A stretch of 64,000 nucleotides of DNA from Hirundichthys speculiger. Taxonomy: Eukaryota > Chordata > Actinopteri > Beloniformes > Exocoetidae. The stretch covers positions 186,001 through 250,000 of the forward strand of contig JAGFBZ010000911.1 of assembly GCA_018398805.1 (NCBI GenBank). Direction: 5' to 3'. Under the pieces are notes generated by a model. That model searched no databases. It saw only the letters and a list, made by a program, of their open reading frames with translations, and had not been told where the DNA came from. Position numbers and translations under genes: made by a program. The stretch's first letter is position 1; each line of letters starts with the position of its first letter. Below are positions 12,101 through 21,562 of the stretch, piece after piece.

Positions 12101-15100
12101 TTAGCAACAGATTTCACTAAATTTATTCTCCATTTGGATGTAAAAGCGCCCAGATCTGCACCTCAGCAGGAGATGCAGGAAACGACAACAGAAGAAGAAG
12201 GTGAACTGTAACAGAAACGTCCAAGACCAAACGCTGAGACAGGACTCCTGGCTGGCGTCCATGACGGCGTCCATGACGCCGTCACTCAGGAGGAAGCAGT
12301 TAGATAGGGGGACCAGATCAGAAATGATGTCCAAATGATGTCCCTGTGACCTCTAGACCTCCAAACAGCAAGTTTACCAGCAGCATCTGAAAAGAACCAG
12401 AAGAATCCTCCTCTTCTGTCTGAGCAGGACCTGGACCAGGACCAGGACCAGGACCTCGTTGTTCTCCTTGAAAGGGTTTTCAGCAGATTAAAGCTGCAGC
12501 AGAGCCGTTTATTCCCAGCTGTTGTTCCTGATGACTGGAGCTTCAGTCTACCACCGTCCTGGATGTGGTACCAGGATGGAGCAGGAGAACTTGGGGCCAG
12601 GTTTCTGAGCTGTAGACAAGAACCGGTTCCACCAGAATGAGATTTTATCCTTATTTATAGTCAAGAGTTTCAGTTTTCATGTTCATTCATGTTCACTCTC
12701 AGTAGTTCAGCGTTCGTTAGGGTTAAGCTTCTTATACCTGCTGTGATGACTGTCATTTCCTCAGTGGGCGGGGCTAACCTTCCTCTCCCCCTCCTCCTCA
12801 GTGAACCAGACCTTCAGCCGTCTGCTGAGCATCGATGTGAATCAGAGGAAAGGTGAGCGTGGTCTCTACTCTGTCATGGTCTCCGTGGTAACAGTCCTCC
12901 TCCAGGAGTAAATGCATGAACTAAAGGCTCCTCCTCTTCCTCAGCCCGGTGCACGGAGCCGCCCCACACCGGCCCCTGCCGGGCCAGCTTCACGCGCTGG
13001 TACTACGACCCTCTGGACAGGAAGTGCCACCGCTTCACATATGGCGGCTGCGACGGAAACGACAACAACTTCGAGGAGGACGAGAAATGCAGCGAGACGT
13101 GTGAAGGAGTGACGGGTATGCAGAGGGAGGGGCCGGGAGGCGGGGCCCTGCAGAGGGAGGGGCGGGTCCCTACAGAAGGAGGGGCCGGCAGGCGGGTCCC
13201 TACAGAGGGAGGGGCGGGGAGGCGGGTCCCTACAGAGGGAGGGGCCGGGAGGCGGGGCCCTGCAGAGGGAGGGGTGGGTCCCTACAGAGGGAGCGGCCGG
13301 GAGGCGGGGCCCTGCAGAGGGAGGGGTGGGTCCCTACAGAGGGAGGGGCCAGGAGGCGGGGCCCTGCAGAGGGACTGGCCCCGCCTCCACATACAGCAGT
13401 TTAAAAATTCTAATTCACATGAATTATGATTTTTAAACTGCTAATCTTCTATAATCTCAAATTCATCCTTAAATTGTGAATTTTATAAGATTGTGACTTT
13501 TTGACAAATTTTTAAGTTTCCGTGGAACGTTTGATGTTTAGATGTTCAGATGTTTAGATGTTTAGGTCTAAAACTGTCACATCTGACTGTTTGAAGAAAA
13601 CATGTTTTTCAGAATTCTTTCTCTAAATCGACATTTGATGAAAAATCTTGGTGGAAGTGTGAGATCAGGACTTTGTTGTTGTTGTGTCTGCAGAGAAGAA
13701 CGTGTTTTCCAGGGGGATGTTTGACCGCTTTGGGACAGAAGAGGAAGACGACTCAGGTATTTTCAGGACTGTTTCATCTGCAAGTACGGTCCAGCAGAAG
13801 GGACAGAACCCACACCGCTGACTCTAAACCAGTGACCCTAAACCAGTGACCCCAAACCAGTGACCCTAAATCACTGACCCCAAACCAGTGACCCTAAACC
13901 AGTGACCCCAAACTAGTGACCCTAAATCACTGACCCCAAACCAGTGACCCTAAACCAGTGACCCCAAACCACAGATCAGTGACACCAAACTAGTGACTCC
14001 AAACCAGTGACTCCAAAACCAGTGACCCCAAACCACTGACCCCAAACCACAGACCAGTGACCCTAAACCAGTGACCCTAAACCAGTGACCCTAAATCACT
14101 GACCCCAAAACCACTGACCCCAAACCAGTGACCCTAAACCAGTGACCCCAAACCACAGATCAGTGACACCAAACCAGTGACTCCAAACCAGTGACTCCAA
14201 AACCAGTGACCCCAAACCACTGACCCCAAATCACAGACCAGTGACCCTAAACCAGTGACCCCATACCAGTGACCCTAAATTGGTGACCCTAAACCAGTGA
14301 CCCTAAACCAGTGACCCCAAACCGGTGACCCCAAACCAGTGACCCTAAACCAGACACCCCAAACCAGTGACCCCAAACCACTGACTCCAAACCACGGACC
14401 AGTGACCCCAAACCAGTGACCAATGACCCTAAACCAATGACCCTAAACCAGTGACCCTAAACCACTGACCCCAAACCACTGACACTGAACAATGGACTAG
14501 TGACCCCAAACCAGTGACCCTAAACCACTGACCCCAAACCAGTGACCCCAAACCAATGACCTCAAACCAGTGACTTATAACCAGTGACCAGTGACCCCAA
14601 ACCACTGACCCTAAACCACGGACCAGTGACCCCAAACCAGTGACCCTAAACCCGTGACCCCAAACCAGTGACTCTAAACCAGTGACCCTGACCAGGGAGC
14701 GGTGACGGTAAACCAGTGACCGTAAACTGTCTCAGACTTGAACTTATTTAATTTATTTTGTGTCATAATGATTTATATAGAAGTCCATCTGTCAGAGAAC
14801 TTCTGCGATGACTGCAGCAGCTTAGAGCATCAGTAATGATTAATTATTAATTATTAATTATGACAGGCCACTAGGGGGCAGCGCTGACTGAGCAGGGATG
14901 CTGTAGGACTTTAACGTTAATAACGTTAGTAAGTTTAACGCACACAGACAGTTTAAAGACTTTTCATGCGTTTAAAAACCTGTGACCTCATCTCTGATCC
15001 TCAGGCTCCATCGCGCTGGCCGTCATCCTGTCGGTGGCCATCTTGGCGCTGCTCGCCGTCACGGCCTACTGCTTCCTGCGGTCGCGCAGGCGGCGCTCCC

Positions 15101-15186
15101 GTCGGCCGGTGTCCACAAACCCCGCCCACACGGCGCTGGCAGAGCAGGAGGCGTTCGTTTACAACAGCACCACCAAACCTGCGTGA
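2765..15186 (+). CDS. spint1: Kunitz-type protease inhibitor 1 (HAI-1), ten coding exons
   Basis: Joined exons are 2765-3176, 6327-6487, 6767-6908, 10666-10836, 10913-10948, 11724-11852, 12802-12852, 12945-13115, 13694-13756 and 15005-15186. They give 1518 nt with compatible phases, 505 aa, against about 510-530 aa in mammals. Domain order is that of HAI-1: signal peptide (1-~25), MANSC (~30-135), PKD-like (~140-238), Kunitz 1 (~240-294), LDL-receptor class A (~310-350), Kunitz 2 (~370-423), transmembrane helix (~448-470) and a basic tail ending VYNSTTKPA. The family anchors in epithelial plasma membranes and inhibits matriptase, hepsin and HGF activator through Kunitz 1. The first Met is chosen because a leucine-rich signal peptide follows at once. 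Which teleost paralogue (a or b) this is cannot be told here. Identification is by domain order and tail similarity. Confidence 0.95.
3584..5980. repeat. 48-bp minisatellite in spint1 intron 1 (~50 copies)
   Basis: The unit is 48 bp, anchored on GTGTAGCGGGACCAGGTGGA and GTATACAG. Because 48 is a multiple of 3 and several frames lack stops, the array shows open frames of up to 418 codons on plus and 257 on minus. These are by-products with period 16 aa ([16 protein letters not shown]), not genes. Two variant blocks ending CTCCACTACAATATACAGG (about 4652 and 5030) mark an internal larger duplication of roughly 375 bp. Confidence 0.97.
6076..6205. repeat. 32-bp tandem repeat, about 4 copies
   Basis: Units of about 32 bp built on CCACACCAGCCCAGAACCAG, just upstream of the PKD exon in spint1 intron 1. 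Confidence 0.85.
6327..6487 (+). CDS. spint1: spint1 exon 2: first half of PKD-like domain
   Basis: Acceptor CTCTCCAG before 6327, donor GAG|GTAACA at 6488. The phase-1 junction codon gives Asp, then [19 protein letters not shown], the typical start of a PKD fold, and later [12 protein letters not shown]. In HAI-1 this internal domain connects MANSC to Kunitz 1 and affects access of the inhibitory loop. Confidence 0.93.
6767..6908 (+). CDS. spint1: spint1 exon 3: second half of PKD-like domain
   Basis: Acceptor TTTCTGCAG before 6767, donor GCCT|GTGAGT at 6909. It encodes [20 protein letters not shown] then [16 protein letters not shown], the closing beta-strands of a PKD domain. Phase 0 in, phase 1 out. 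Confidence 0.93.
7412..8708. repeat. 24-bp minisatellite with a 336-bp higher-order repeat, spint1 intron 3
   Basis: The basic unit is 24 bp (GGTCCTGTGAAGGAAAGTC). About 54 copies are present. A 14-unit block (from about 7950) is repeated with the same order of variants 336 bp later (for example the TGTGAAGAAATGC variant at 7964 and 8300), showing a recent higher-order duplication. Two 414-421 codon open frames across it are artefacts of the 24-bp period. Confidence 0.96.
9045..9800 (+). mobile_element. Non-LTR retrotransposon (LINE) reverse-transcriptase remnant
   Basis: Conceptual translation in shifting frames gives fish-LINE reverse-transcriptase motifs: [60 protein letters not shown] and, near 9630, [15 protein letters not shown] (the palm A-type motif, normally VDLEKAFDRVPR). 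Several stops and frameshifts interrupt it and neither the endonuclease nor the 3' end is present, so it is a dead 5'- and 3'-truncated copy in spint1 intron 3, sense orientation. I do not assign the clade. Confidence 0.88.
9795..10005. repeat. 22-bp minisatellite
   Basis: Tandem units based on GGTTTCCAGTGAGAGTCAG with variants TTGGACT/CAGGCT, about 9 copies, at the end of the LINE remnant. Confidence 0.92.
10666..10836 (+). CDS. spint1: spint1 exon 4: Kunitz inhibitor domain 1
   Basis: Codes for a complete BPTI/Kunitz unit with six cysteines: [15 protein letters not shown], then CKEFMFGGC, then CLSAC. The P1 residue after the second Cys is Arg, as expected for an inhibitor of trypsin-like proteases; in known HAI-1 this is the main inhibitory domain. 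Acceptor CTCCAG, donor CACAG|GTAGGA. Phase 1 on both sides, as usual for shuffled extracellular modules. Confidence 0.96.
10913..10948 (+). CDS. spint1: spint1 exon 5: 36-bp linker exon
   Basis: A tiny exon between Kunitz 1 and the LDL-A module, encoding [12 protein letters not shown]. Acceptor GTTTGCAG before 10913 and donor CTGCAG|GTGAGT at 10949. Length 36 nt keeps phase 1, so it could be skipped without breaking the frame. The mammalian gene shows isoforms differing in this linker region (established knowledge, recalled). Confidence 0.8.
11000..11528 (+). repeat. 28-bp satellite array A (spint1 intron 5)
   Basis: About 19 copies of a 28-bp unit (GACCACTAGAGGCTGCAG plus TTCCTCTACT). The same unit in reverse complement forms arrays at 39465-40590 and 59826-60430. 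The unit contains CCACTAGAGG, which resembles the 5' half of a CTCF core. Confidence 0.95.
11724..11852 (+). CDS. spint1: spint1 exon 6: LDL-receptor class A module
   Basis: Encodes [19 protein letters not shown], then a calcium-binding LDL-A core [16 protein letters not shown]. The acidic SDGSDE motif is intact. Acceptor GTTTTCAG, donor AAAC|GTAATG at 11853. Phase 1 both sides. Confidence 0.95.
12802..12852 (+). CDS. spint1: spint1 exon 7: short linker exon
   Basis: 51-nt exon encoding [17 protein letters not shown], with a potential N-glycosylation site NQT. Acceptor CTCCTCCTCAG, donor AAAG|GTGAGC at 12853. Phase 1 both sides. Confidence 0.88.
12945..13115 (+). CDS. spint1: spint1 exon 8: Kunitz inhibitor domain 2
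   Basis: A second complete Kunitz unit: [32 protein letters not shown] and CSETC, six cysteines. P1 is Arg; human Kunitz 2 carries Lys there (recalled). Acceptor CTTCCTCAG, donor GACGG|GTATGC at 13116. A minisatellite starts directly after the donor. Confidence 0.96.
13116..13385. repeat. GC-rich minisatellite after Kunitz 2
   Basis: Imperfect ~25-45 bp units built from AGGGAGGGGCCGGGAGGCGG and GGGTCCCTACAG. G-runs on the plus strand could form G-quadruplexes in the transcript. It begins right at the exon 8 donor. Confidence 0.9.
13694..13756 (+). CDS. spint1: spint1 exon 9: juxtamembrane stalk
   Basis: 63-nt exon encoding [20 protein letters not shown], an acidic extracellular stalk. In the family, shedding cuts near the membrane. 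Acceptor GTGTCTGCAG, donor CTCAG|GTATTT at 13757. Confidence 0.88.
13800..14740. repeat. 14-bp minisatellite in spint1 intron 9
   Basis: About 65 copies of CCAGTGACCCTAAA / CCAGTGACCCCAAA with sporadic variants. No coding potential. Confidence 0.96.
14868..14884 (+). promoter_or_regulatory. Strong CTCF-like motif in the last spint1 intron
   Basis: CCACTAGGGGGCAGCGC fits the CTCF core consensus at nearly every informative base. It lies 120 bp upstream of the last spint1 exon. Binding is inferred from motif alone. Confidence 0.55.
15005..15186 (+). CDS. spint1: spint1 exon 10: transmembrane helix and cytoplasmic tail
   Basis: Encodes a single hydrophobic span starting [18 protein letters not shown], stopped by a basic cluster [10 protein letters not shown], then a short tail ending [12 protein letters not shown] before TGA (15184-15186). 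The terminal pattern matches the LVYNxTTxP end of HAI-1. Acceptor GATCCTCAG. Confidence 0.95.
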
Positions 15187-15486
15187 TGTGGTGGCCATGA
15201 CGATGGGCTGCGGTCGTCGGGGCGGGTCTCAGGATGTTCAGCTGACTGGTCTTCCATCTGTCAATCATATTGATGGAGGTGGAGCCGATCAGGCCGGACC
15301 GTATTGATGGAGTTCTGATGTTTATGGGATTCTGAGGGCTGAACGACATTGAAGACATTTTAGTTTCTGACTTTTACTGTTTGGATCTCAGGTTTAATTC
15401 ACCTTCATGGAAGAAGTCTGTAAATACAAAGTCATGTTTGTTTGAACCATTTTAAATATTTAATAAAAACCAGATGAAATGACCTC
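15187..15486 (+). terminator. spint1: spint1 3' UTR with polyadenylation signal
   Basis: After the stop codon about 280 bp of non-coding sequence lead to a canonical AATAAA at 15462-15467, with cleavage expected about 10-30 bp later. The unusually short 3' UTR is inferred from this first good signal. Confidence 0.8.
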
Positions 15487-16255
15487 CCTGATTACGATTC
15501 CTCGTATTTATTCCCACGCTTCATCCCTCTGTTTCTGACAAACATTCTGTCACTTTTCTTCGCTCACAGTTTTGAGAAAAACTCCGCCTCCTCTATCTCG
15601 ACTGCGTCACCTTTGTCGACTGCGTTGCCTCTGTCTCATATGCATCATGTCTATGTTGACTGCGTCACGTCTATGTCTACTGCATCTCGACTGCGTCACG
15701 TTTGTTTGTGACGCTAACATAGGCTAACCCAGATGGTCTGTGAGGCCTTTATTTCTGTTCTTTCAGGGGAAGCCCATAGTCGGAGTTCATCATAAAAACG
15801 TGTCACTTTATTTCTATTTCTATTTCTATTCACTCCCAGAGATGCTGAGAGTCTGGGGGCGGGGTCACACTGGCATTTAAGCCAATGACTGTTGAGCTTT
15901 AGCAGTAATAAATCCATGCAGTCCCAGAGACTCTGTTTCTATGGAGAAATGCATTATGGGAATGTACGGACAAGTGAACTACTTTACTGCTGAAGAAGTA
16001 GCTGATTCAGAATCAACTAGTCTTCATGTTTAATGTGTTCTAACACATTTATAGTCAATGAAATGTGTCAGGTTCAGACTGCTAGCTCGATGTGTTTGGA
16101 CCCTGACTGTTGTACTGGGTTCTGACCGAAGACCAGTCGCTGGTGTTTCCCTGCAGACCCTTCAGGGCTAACCCAGAACCACTGAAACTTTCCCAGCTAA
16201 TGAACCCGTGTAACCTCTGAAGAAACAGATGCTGCTACATGGAGGAGACTCAGCA
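15487..16255. other. Intergenic spacer, no gene seen
   Basis: Sequence between the spint1 polyadenylation site and a small repeat. It contains short TCTATTTC runs and GACTGCGTCAC repeats (15600-15710) but no supported exon. Confidence 0.6.
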
Positions 16256-16279
16256 GGAAGACAATTTAGAAGTAGGTTC

Positions 16280-16450
16280 TGAGACTTTCAGAATAAAAGC
16301 CTCTGCATGGTTTCTGGCAGACACTTTCAGAATAAAAGCCTCTGTATGGTTTCTGGCAGACACTTTCGGAATAAAAGCCTCTGTGTGGTTTCTGGCAGAC
16401 ACTTTCAGAATAAAAGCCTCTGTATGGTTTTTGGCAGACACTTTCAGATT
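16280..16450. repeat. 39-bp tandem repeat, 4 copies
   Basis: Four units of ACTTTCAGAATAAAAGCCTC plus TGTATGGTTTCTGGCAGAC. Each contains AATAAA, so these are several potential cryptic polyadenylation signals 0.8-1 kb past spint1. Confidence 0.92.
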
Positions 16451-16609
16451 AAACGTCTGTGGAAAACAACTTAAGAAGAGAAGATTAAGACTTCTGAAGT
16501 CAGATAATTAAATCCCAAGTCTCAAATTTGGACTTTTAAGTTTTAAAAACTCTTTAAAAGTTTTGTTTATAAAACCTAAGTCTGGAATATCAGTTTTGAA
16601 AACTGAGTT

Positions 16610-16610
<1 letters not shown>

Positions 16611-16674
<64 letters not shown>
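16611..16674. repeat. (AT)n microsatellite
   Basis: About 60 bp of alternating AT, followed by AT-rich DNA without features. Confidence 0.95.
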
Positions 16675-16677
<3 letters not shown>

Positions 16678-16825
16678 TAATGTAAATTTCTTTTAAACTT
16701 TTAAAAACCTGAGTTGAAAATTCCAGTATTTAAATTTGAACATTTAAATTAAAGTTTCAGCTATAAATTTAACTTGTCAGACATCGAGAGATGGAAAGTC
16801 TGACTTTTATACATGAGGTATAAAT

Positions 16826-16855
<30 letters not shown>

Positions 16856-16860
<5 letters not shown>

Positions 16861-17217
16861 ATGGAAAAAATTATTTGACCACCATTTTTTCTTCACTTTC
16901 TTGTTCATTTTAATACCTGGTACCACTAAACGTCATCATGTGACTAAAACAGACAGAAAGAAAACACTGAATGCATAAAAGCAGTGTTTTTGGCAGTACA
17001 ACACCATAGCTATTGATGTAAAAACTTAACTGATTTAGGTTATAATCAAGAAAACCATGGAAAATGGTAAGATATCAGCTCTTAAATAAAACTCTTATGA
17101 GCAATCTTTGTGGTTATCGTTATGTTTGTCCAAACAAATGTACCTTTAGTTGTACCAGGCATTAAAATGAACAAGAAACTGAAAAAAACAAGGGTGGTCT
17201 AATTTTTTCCATGACTA

Positions 17218-17220
<3 letters not shown>
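16856..17220. mobile_element. TA-flanked MITE with ~55-bp terminal inverted repeats
   Basis: The left end AGTCATGGAAAAAATTATTT then GACCACCATTTTTTC matches the reverse complement of the right end (AGGGTGGTCTAATTTTTTCC then ATGACTACTG). The inverted match continues to CTTGTTCATTTTAAT on both sides. The element sits between (TA)n tracts, consistent with the TA target of Tc1/mariner elements. It is about 365 bp with no transposase, so non-autonomous. Confidence 0.85.

Positions 17221-17287
<67 letters not shown>
17221..17287. repeat. (TA)n microsatellite
   Basis: About 66 bp of TA dinucleotides adjoining the right end of the MITE; it may have grown from the insertion target. Confidence 0.95.
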
Positions 17288-17290
<3 letters not shown>

Positions 17291-17544
17291 GCCAAAGCTT
17301 TTATTGTGAAAGGCTCCAGCAGCTGATGGTTTCTCTGATGAAATCTGCGTGTTTGTGTCTTGTTTGTGCTCCAACAGGCCGAGACTCGACTCTGGTTGCG
17401 TAACGGTTTATTGACTCTACAGATAAAACTGCTGCGTTTTTTAACTCTTTATTTCCAGTTGGAGGCAGAAAAGTAGTTGAGCTGGTTTTGGTGGAGCAGC
17501 AGGAGGTTCTGGCACGTTCTCACAGGAACCACTGGAGACCACAG

Positions 17545-17712
17545 GAACCACTGGAGACCACTGGAACGGTTGTTTGTTGGGGTGGCAGCCTGACATTGGA
17601 GGACAGGAACAGGATTAACAAACTTATCAAAAAGGCTGGATCTGTCATTGGTATGAGCCCTCCTTCTCTGGAGGTCATAACAGAGCAGAGGACTAGGATG
17701 TTTTTATAAATG
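17545..17712 (+). mobile_element. LINE ORF2 C-terminal fragment
   Basis: Translation gives CWGGSLTLEDRNRINKLIKK then AGSVIG, the conserved C-terminal segment of fish non-LTR retrotransposon polyproteins (typically WGGN..RDR.RL.KLIKKAGSV.G). It ends at a stop near 17707. This is a 5'-truncated relic; the clade is not assigned. Confidence 0.7.
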
Positions 17713-17939
17713 TGTGATAAAATAAATTTGACTTTAAATGACTCCGTTTAGATCGTTTTTCTGTTTTTTAAACTGTTATTTTTCCTTCTTTTCTTTTGTC
17801 TTTGTGATTGTATTTTTCTCACCACTGACCTTGTTCACCTCTATCCTGGACCAGATGGACCACGTCCGCCTCAAGAACTGAACCCAGTCCCAGTACAGCC
17901 AGGACCAGACCAGAACCCAGACCAGATCAGATCAGCTGC

Positions 17940-18520
17940 CTGCTGGCCGACGACAGACCTGCTGGAGATCACTGATCTGCTGGAGATCACTGATCTCCTG
18001 GTAGATCACTGATCTGCTGGAGACCACTGATCTCCTGGTAGATCACTGATCTCCTGGTTGATCACTGATCTGCTGGAGATCACTGATCTCCTGGTAGATC
18101 ACTGATCTGCTGGAGACCACTGATCTCCTGGTAGATCACTGATCTCCTGGTTGATCACTGATCTGCTGAAGACCACTGATCTGCTGGATATCACTGATCT
18201 CCTGGTAGATCACTGATCTGCTGGAGACCACTGATCTGCTGGATATCACTGATCTCCTGGTAGATCACTGATCTCCTGGTTGATCACTGATCTGCTGGAG
18301 ATCACTGATCTCCTGGTAGATCACTGATCTGCTGGAGATCACTGATCTGCTGGATATCACTGATCTCCTGGTAGATCACTGATCTCCTGGTAGATCACTG
18401 ATCTGCTGGAGATCACTGATCTCCTGGTAGATCACTAATATGCTGGTAGATCACTGATCTGCTGGTAGATCACTAATCTGCTGGTAGATCACTGATCTGC
18501 TGGTAGATCACTGAGCTCCG
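17940..18520. repeat. ~19-bp minisatellite
   Basis: About 30 units of ATCACTGATCTCCTGGTAG / ATCACTGATCTGCTGGAG. No coding potential. Confidence 0.95.
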
Positions 18521-19229
18521 TAGCTGATCTGAAGCCTTAAGTGCCTTCAGCCGAGTCGGGCAGCAGCTCCAGGTGGAGTTGAGGCTCAGCTACAAGAGCT
18601 GAACTGCTCATGGAAAATCCTTTCAGAACTCTGAAGCAGAACTCTTGTTCTGCAGTGAAGCCTTGATGGACCACAGAGGCAAAAAAGGAATAAACATGAA
18701 GTAATACGAGTTCTGATCCTGGACGAGGGTCATCAAAGAAGAACTTCACAGGTTTCAGGTCGTCTACGTCATTTAGAAGTTATTAATGATTGACAGTAAC
18801 TTTCTAACAGTCTAATCCTGCTTCCAGCTTTGTGTTTGTAAAGATCTTCTCAAGGGTCCAGAAGTAACTGGACGTACTGATGACACTTGAGTTCCTCTAA
18901 AGCTCCTTGAAGGAGCTCTTCTGTGTTACAGAGTCATGTCATTAAAGTTCAGTTGCCTGTCTGAAAACAGGGTTTTCTTTCTTTCTAGCTCATTTATTCC
19001 ACCAGCAGGGTTTCATCACGGGTTTGTCGGGTTTTTAAAGTCAGAGTTTGTTGAACCTGCAGCTCTGTCTCCCTCTGCTGGTCGCATCGGCGCACTGCAG
19101 CTTCAAACTTTGATTTAAATACAATAGAGTTAAAATCAAAGTCGTGTCTGTGACACCAGAACTACCCTGGTGAACCGGGACCAGAGCAGAACCGGGACGT
19201 GGAGGCAGAAGTTCTCACGTCACGGAGGA
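18521..19229. other. Unique intergenic DNA upstream of the plekhg3 promoter
   Basis: Unique-looking sequence with short open frames only; no motif, exon or element could be supported. Confidence 0.5.
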
Positions 19230-19376
19230 ACTTCTGCTCCTCGGCTGGTTGCTGAGTAGACAGCGCGCATGCGCAGTGGGCGGTAGCAGTCCACAGGAGT
19301 TTGAAGGAGCAGCTCTGAGTTTCAGCTGAAACTGGACCGGAGAGTTCATCCCAGCCCGAACCGAGCCCGCGCTCAG
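19230..19376 (+). promoter_or_regulatory. plekhg3: CpG-rich plekhg3 promoter and inferred 5' untranslated exon
   Basis: CpG density rises sharply from 19260 to about 19560. A perfect NRF1 palindrome CGCGCATGCGCA (19264-19275) abuts a GC box TGGGCGG (19277-19283), a typical TATA-less housekeeping promoter. A strong donor CGCTCAG|GTGAAC at 19377 would end a first untranslated exon; a second possible donor GCGG|GTAGGT is at 19601. The link to the next coding exon at 22228 is inferred from position and strand only. Confidence 0.6.
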
Positions 19377-19884
19377 GTGAACCCACACGCGCCGCTTCCG
19401 CGTCCCGCGTGTCTCTGCTGTGAGTCCGCGTGAGCCGCGCGTGCTGGTGTCCGCTGTCACAGCTGTTTCCCTCGAGACACGGAAGTCTTCGTGAGCGGCT
19501 TCACTTTCAACACGGAACAAGAACCAGAACCAGATCCAGATCCGAGCCGGGAGTGTCAGCCGAAGCAGCTGCATGCAGGAAAGCGCCAACTGCAGCGGGT
19601 AGGTGGGGCTCAAATGCAGAACTTCCTCAGGAAATCTTCATATTCATCAATTACGCTGATTTTCCCAGAAAACTCTGCTGTTTTTCAAAAAGTCCCAGCA
19701 GGTTTGTAACCGAACCTCAGCAGACTTTGATTCGGCAGGAGTCTGAAACGAAACCGACCTGTCGTCTAAAGTACATATAAACTTTTCCAGGTTGTCCGCC
19801 GCTAAAACACGCCTTGAGATCAGCCGTGAGGCGGAAACGGGAGTCCGTGTGAAAGCCGCAGGTTCGGTTTGATGAATGAGGGGT

Positions 19885-20395
19885 CCGGTCGGATCCGTGG
19901 ATCAGGACAGGGATCAGGACGAGGATCAGGACAGGGATCAGGGACCGTCACAGGGATCAGGACAGGTATCAGAGATCAGAACTGGGATCGGATCAGGGAT
20001 CAGGATAGGGATCGGATCAGAGATCAGGACTGGGATCGGATCAGGGATCAGGACAGGGATTAGGACGTGGATCAGGACAGGGATCGGATCAGAGATCAGG
20101 ACTGGGATCGGATCAAGGATCAGGACAGGGATCGGATCAGGGATCAGAACTGGGATCGGATCAGGGACCAGGACTGGGATCGGATCAGGGATCAGGACAG
20201 AAATCAGGGACCGTCACAGGGATCAGGACAGGGATCGGATCAGGGATCGGGACAGGGATCAGGACAGGGATCGGATCAGAGATCAGGACTGGGATCGGAT
20301 CAGGGATCGGGACAGAAATTAGGGACCGTCACAGGGATCAGGGATTGGGACTGGGATCAGGACAGGGATCGGATCAGGGATCGGGACAGTTTCTG
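19885..20395. repeat. GATCAGGACAGGGATCGGATC minisatellite
   Basis: Imperfect ~24-bp and 12-bp periodic units (GGGATCGGATCAGGGATCAG) over about 500 bp, within the inferred first intron of plekhg3. Short open frames (up to 148 codons, (D/Q)-R-rich) are by-products. Confidence 0.93.
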
Positions 20396-21180
20396 GACCC
20401 AGTTCTGGCAGGACAGTCAGGTGCTGCAACAGAAACATGACATCACTAAAACCCACATACCCAGTAAAAACCGGTCAGCGTTGACATGGTAACCACATCT
20501 GATGAGGACGTGCTTTTCCAGCAGGATTTTGCTGACATTTGTCATGGTTGCCATGGTGACCAAGTAACCTGATAACCTGCCATGTGAGACGGTCTGAGGT
20601 CTGGACCTGCAGCTGAACTCCTTCTGGGTTCTGAGGGAGCAGGTCACATGACCATCACTGAAGCCTGCAGGTCATCAGGCCATGATGAAGACGAGGCTTC
20701 AACCCTTCGTCCTCGTCTCTCCCTGGAGTCTGGTCTTGTTATCAGACTGCAGGGGCAGGAGGTCACATGACCTGACTCACCTGCTGCAGCTGCAGAATCT
20801 GAGAGTTTCAACCTGCTCTCAGAAATCAGGTCTTTAAGACACGTGAACCTGCTCCTCAGCAGATCCTCCTGGACAGACTCCAGTACCTGGTCTTCCTGTC
20901 CCGTGACCCCTGCTCCGCCCCCGGATCACTGTAGCCCCGCCCCCTCGGAGCTCAGAAACGTGTCCTGATCAGGTTTCTTCTTAAACCAAACCTTTAAAAT
21001 CAACACTTTTCTTTCAAAAACATGGAATTTTGAAGAACTTTTAAACTTCAAATGAAAGATTTCTGGTAAAGTAAAATCTCGACTGTTTTAAAAAGACGAC
21101 TTTGTCCTCAAACAAACCTGAATCGTTTCGTTTTGTTCTAAAATCCAGAACTTTTTTTAACACCAGTAGCCTTGATTTAA
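20396..21180. other. Intron 1 unique sequence, nothing recognised
   Basis: No exon with good splice sites and no element end was seen between the two arrays. Confidence 0.5.
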
Positions 21181-21182
21181 TA

Positions 21183-21510
21183 GAGGAGACAGACAGGAGG
21201 ACAGGAGGGGGACAGGAGACAGACAGGAGGACAGGAGGGGGACAGGAGACAGACAGGAAGACAGGAGACAGACAGGAGGACAGGAGGGGGACAGGAGACA
21301 GACAGGAAGACAGGAGGGGGACAGGAGACAGACAGGAGGGGGACAGGAGACAGACAGGAGGACAGGAGGGGGACAGGAGACAGACAGGAAGACAGGAGGG
21401 GGACAGGAGACAGACAGGAGGGGGACAGGAGACAGACAGGAGGACAGGAGGGGGACAGGAGACAGACAGGAAGACAGGAGGGGGACAGGAGACAGACAGG
21501 GGGACAGGAA
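21183..21510. repeat. GGACAGGAGACAGACAGGA minisatellite
   Basis: Purine-rich plus strand (almost only A, G and C) in ~18-47 bp units with runs of GGGGG. The strong purine bias could allow triplex or G-quadruplex structure. Confidence 0.95.
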
Positions 21511-21562
21511 GGCCCTGCAGCAGACGGTCATCTGGGCCGGGATCTAACCTTGGCCCTCTGCA

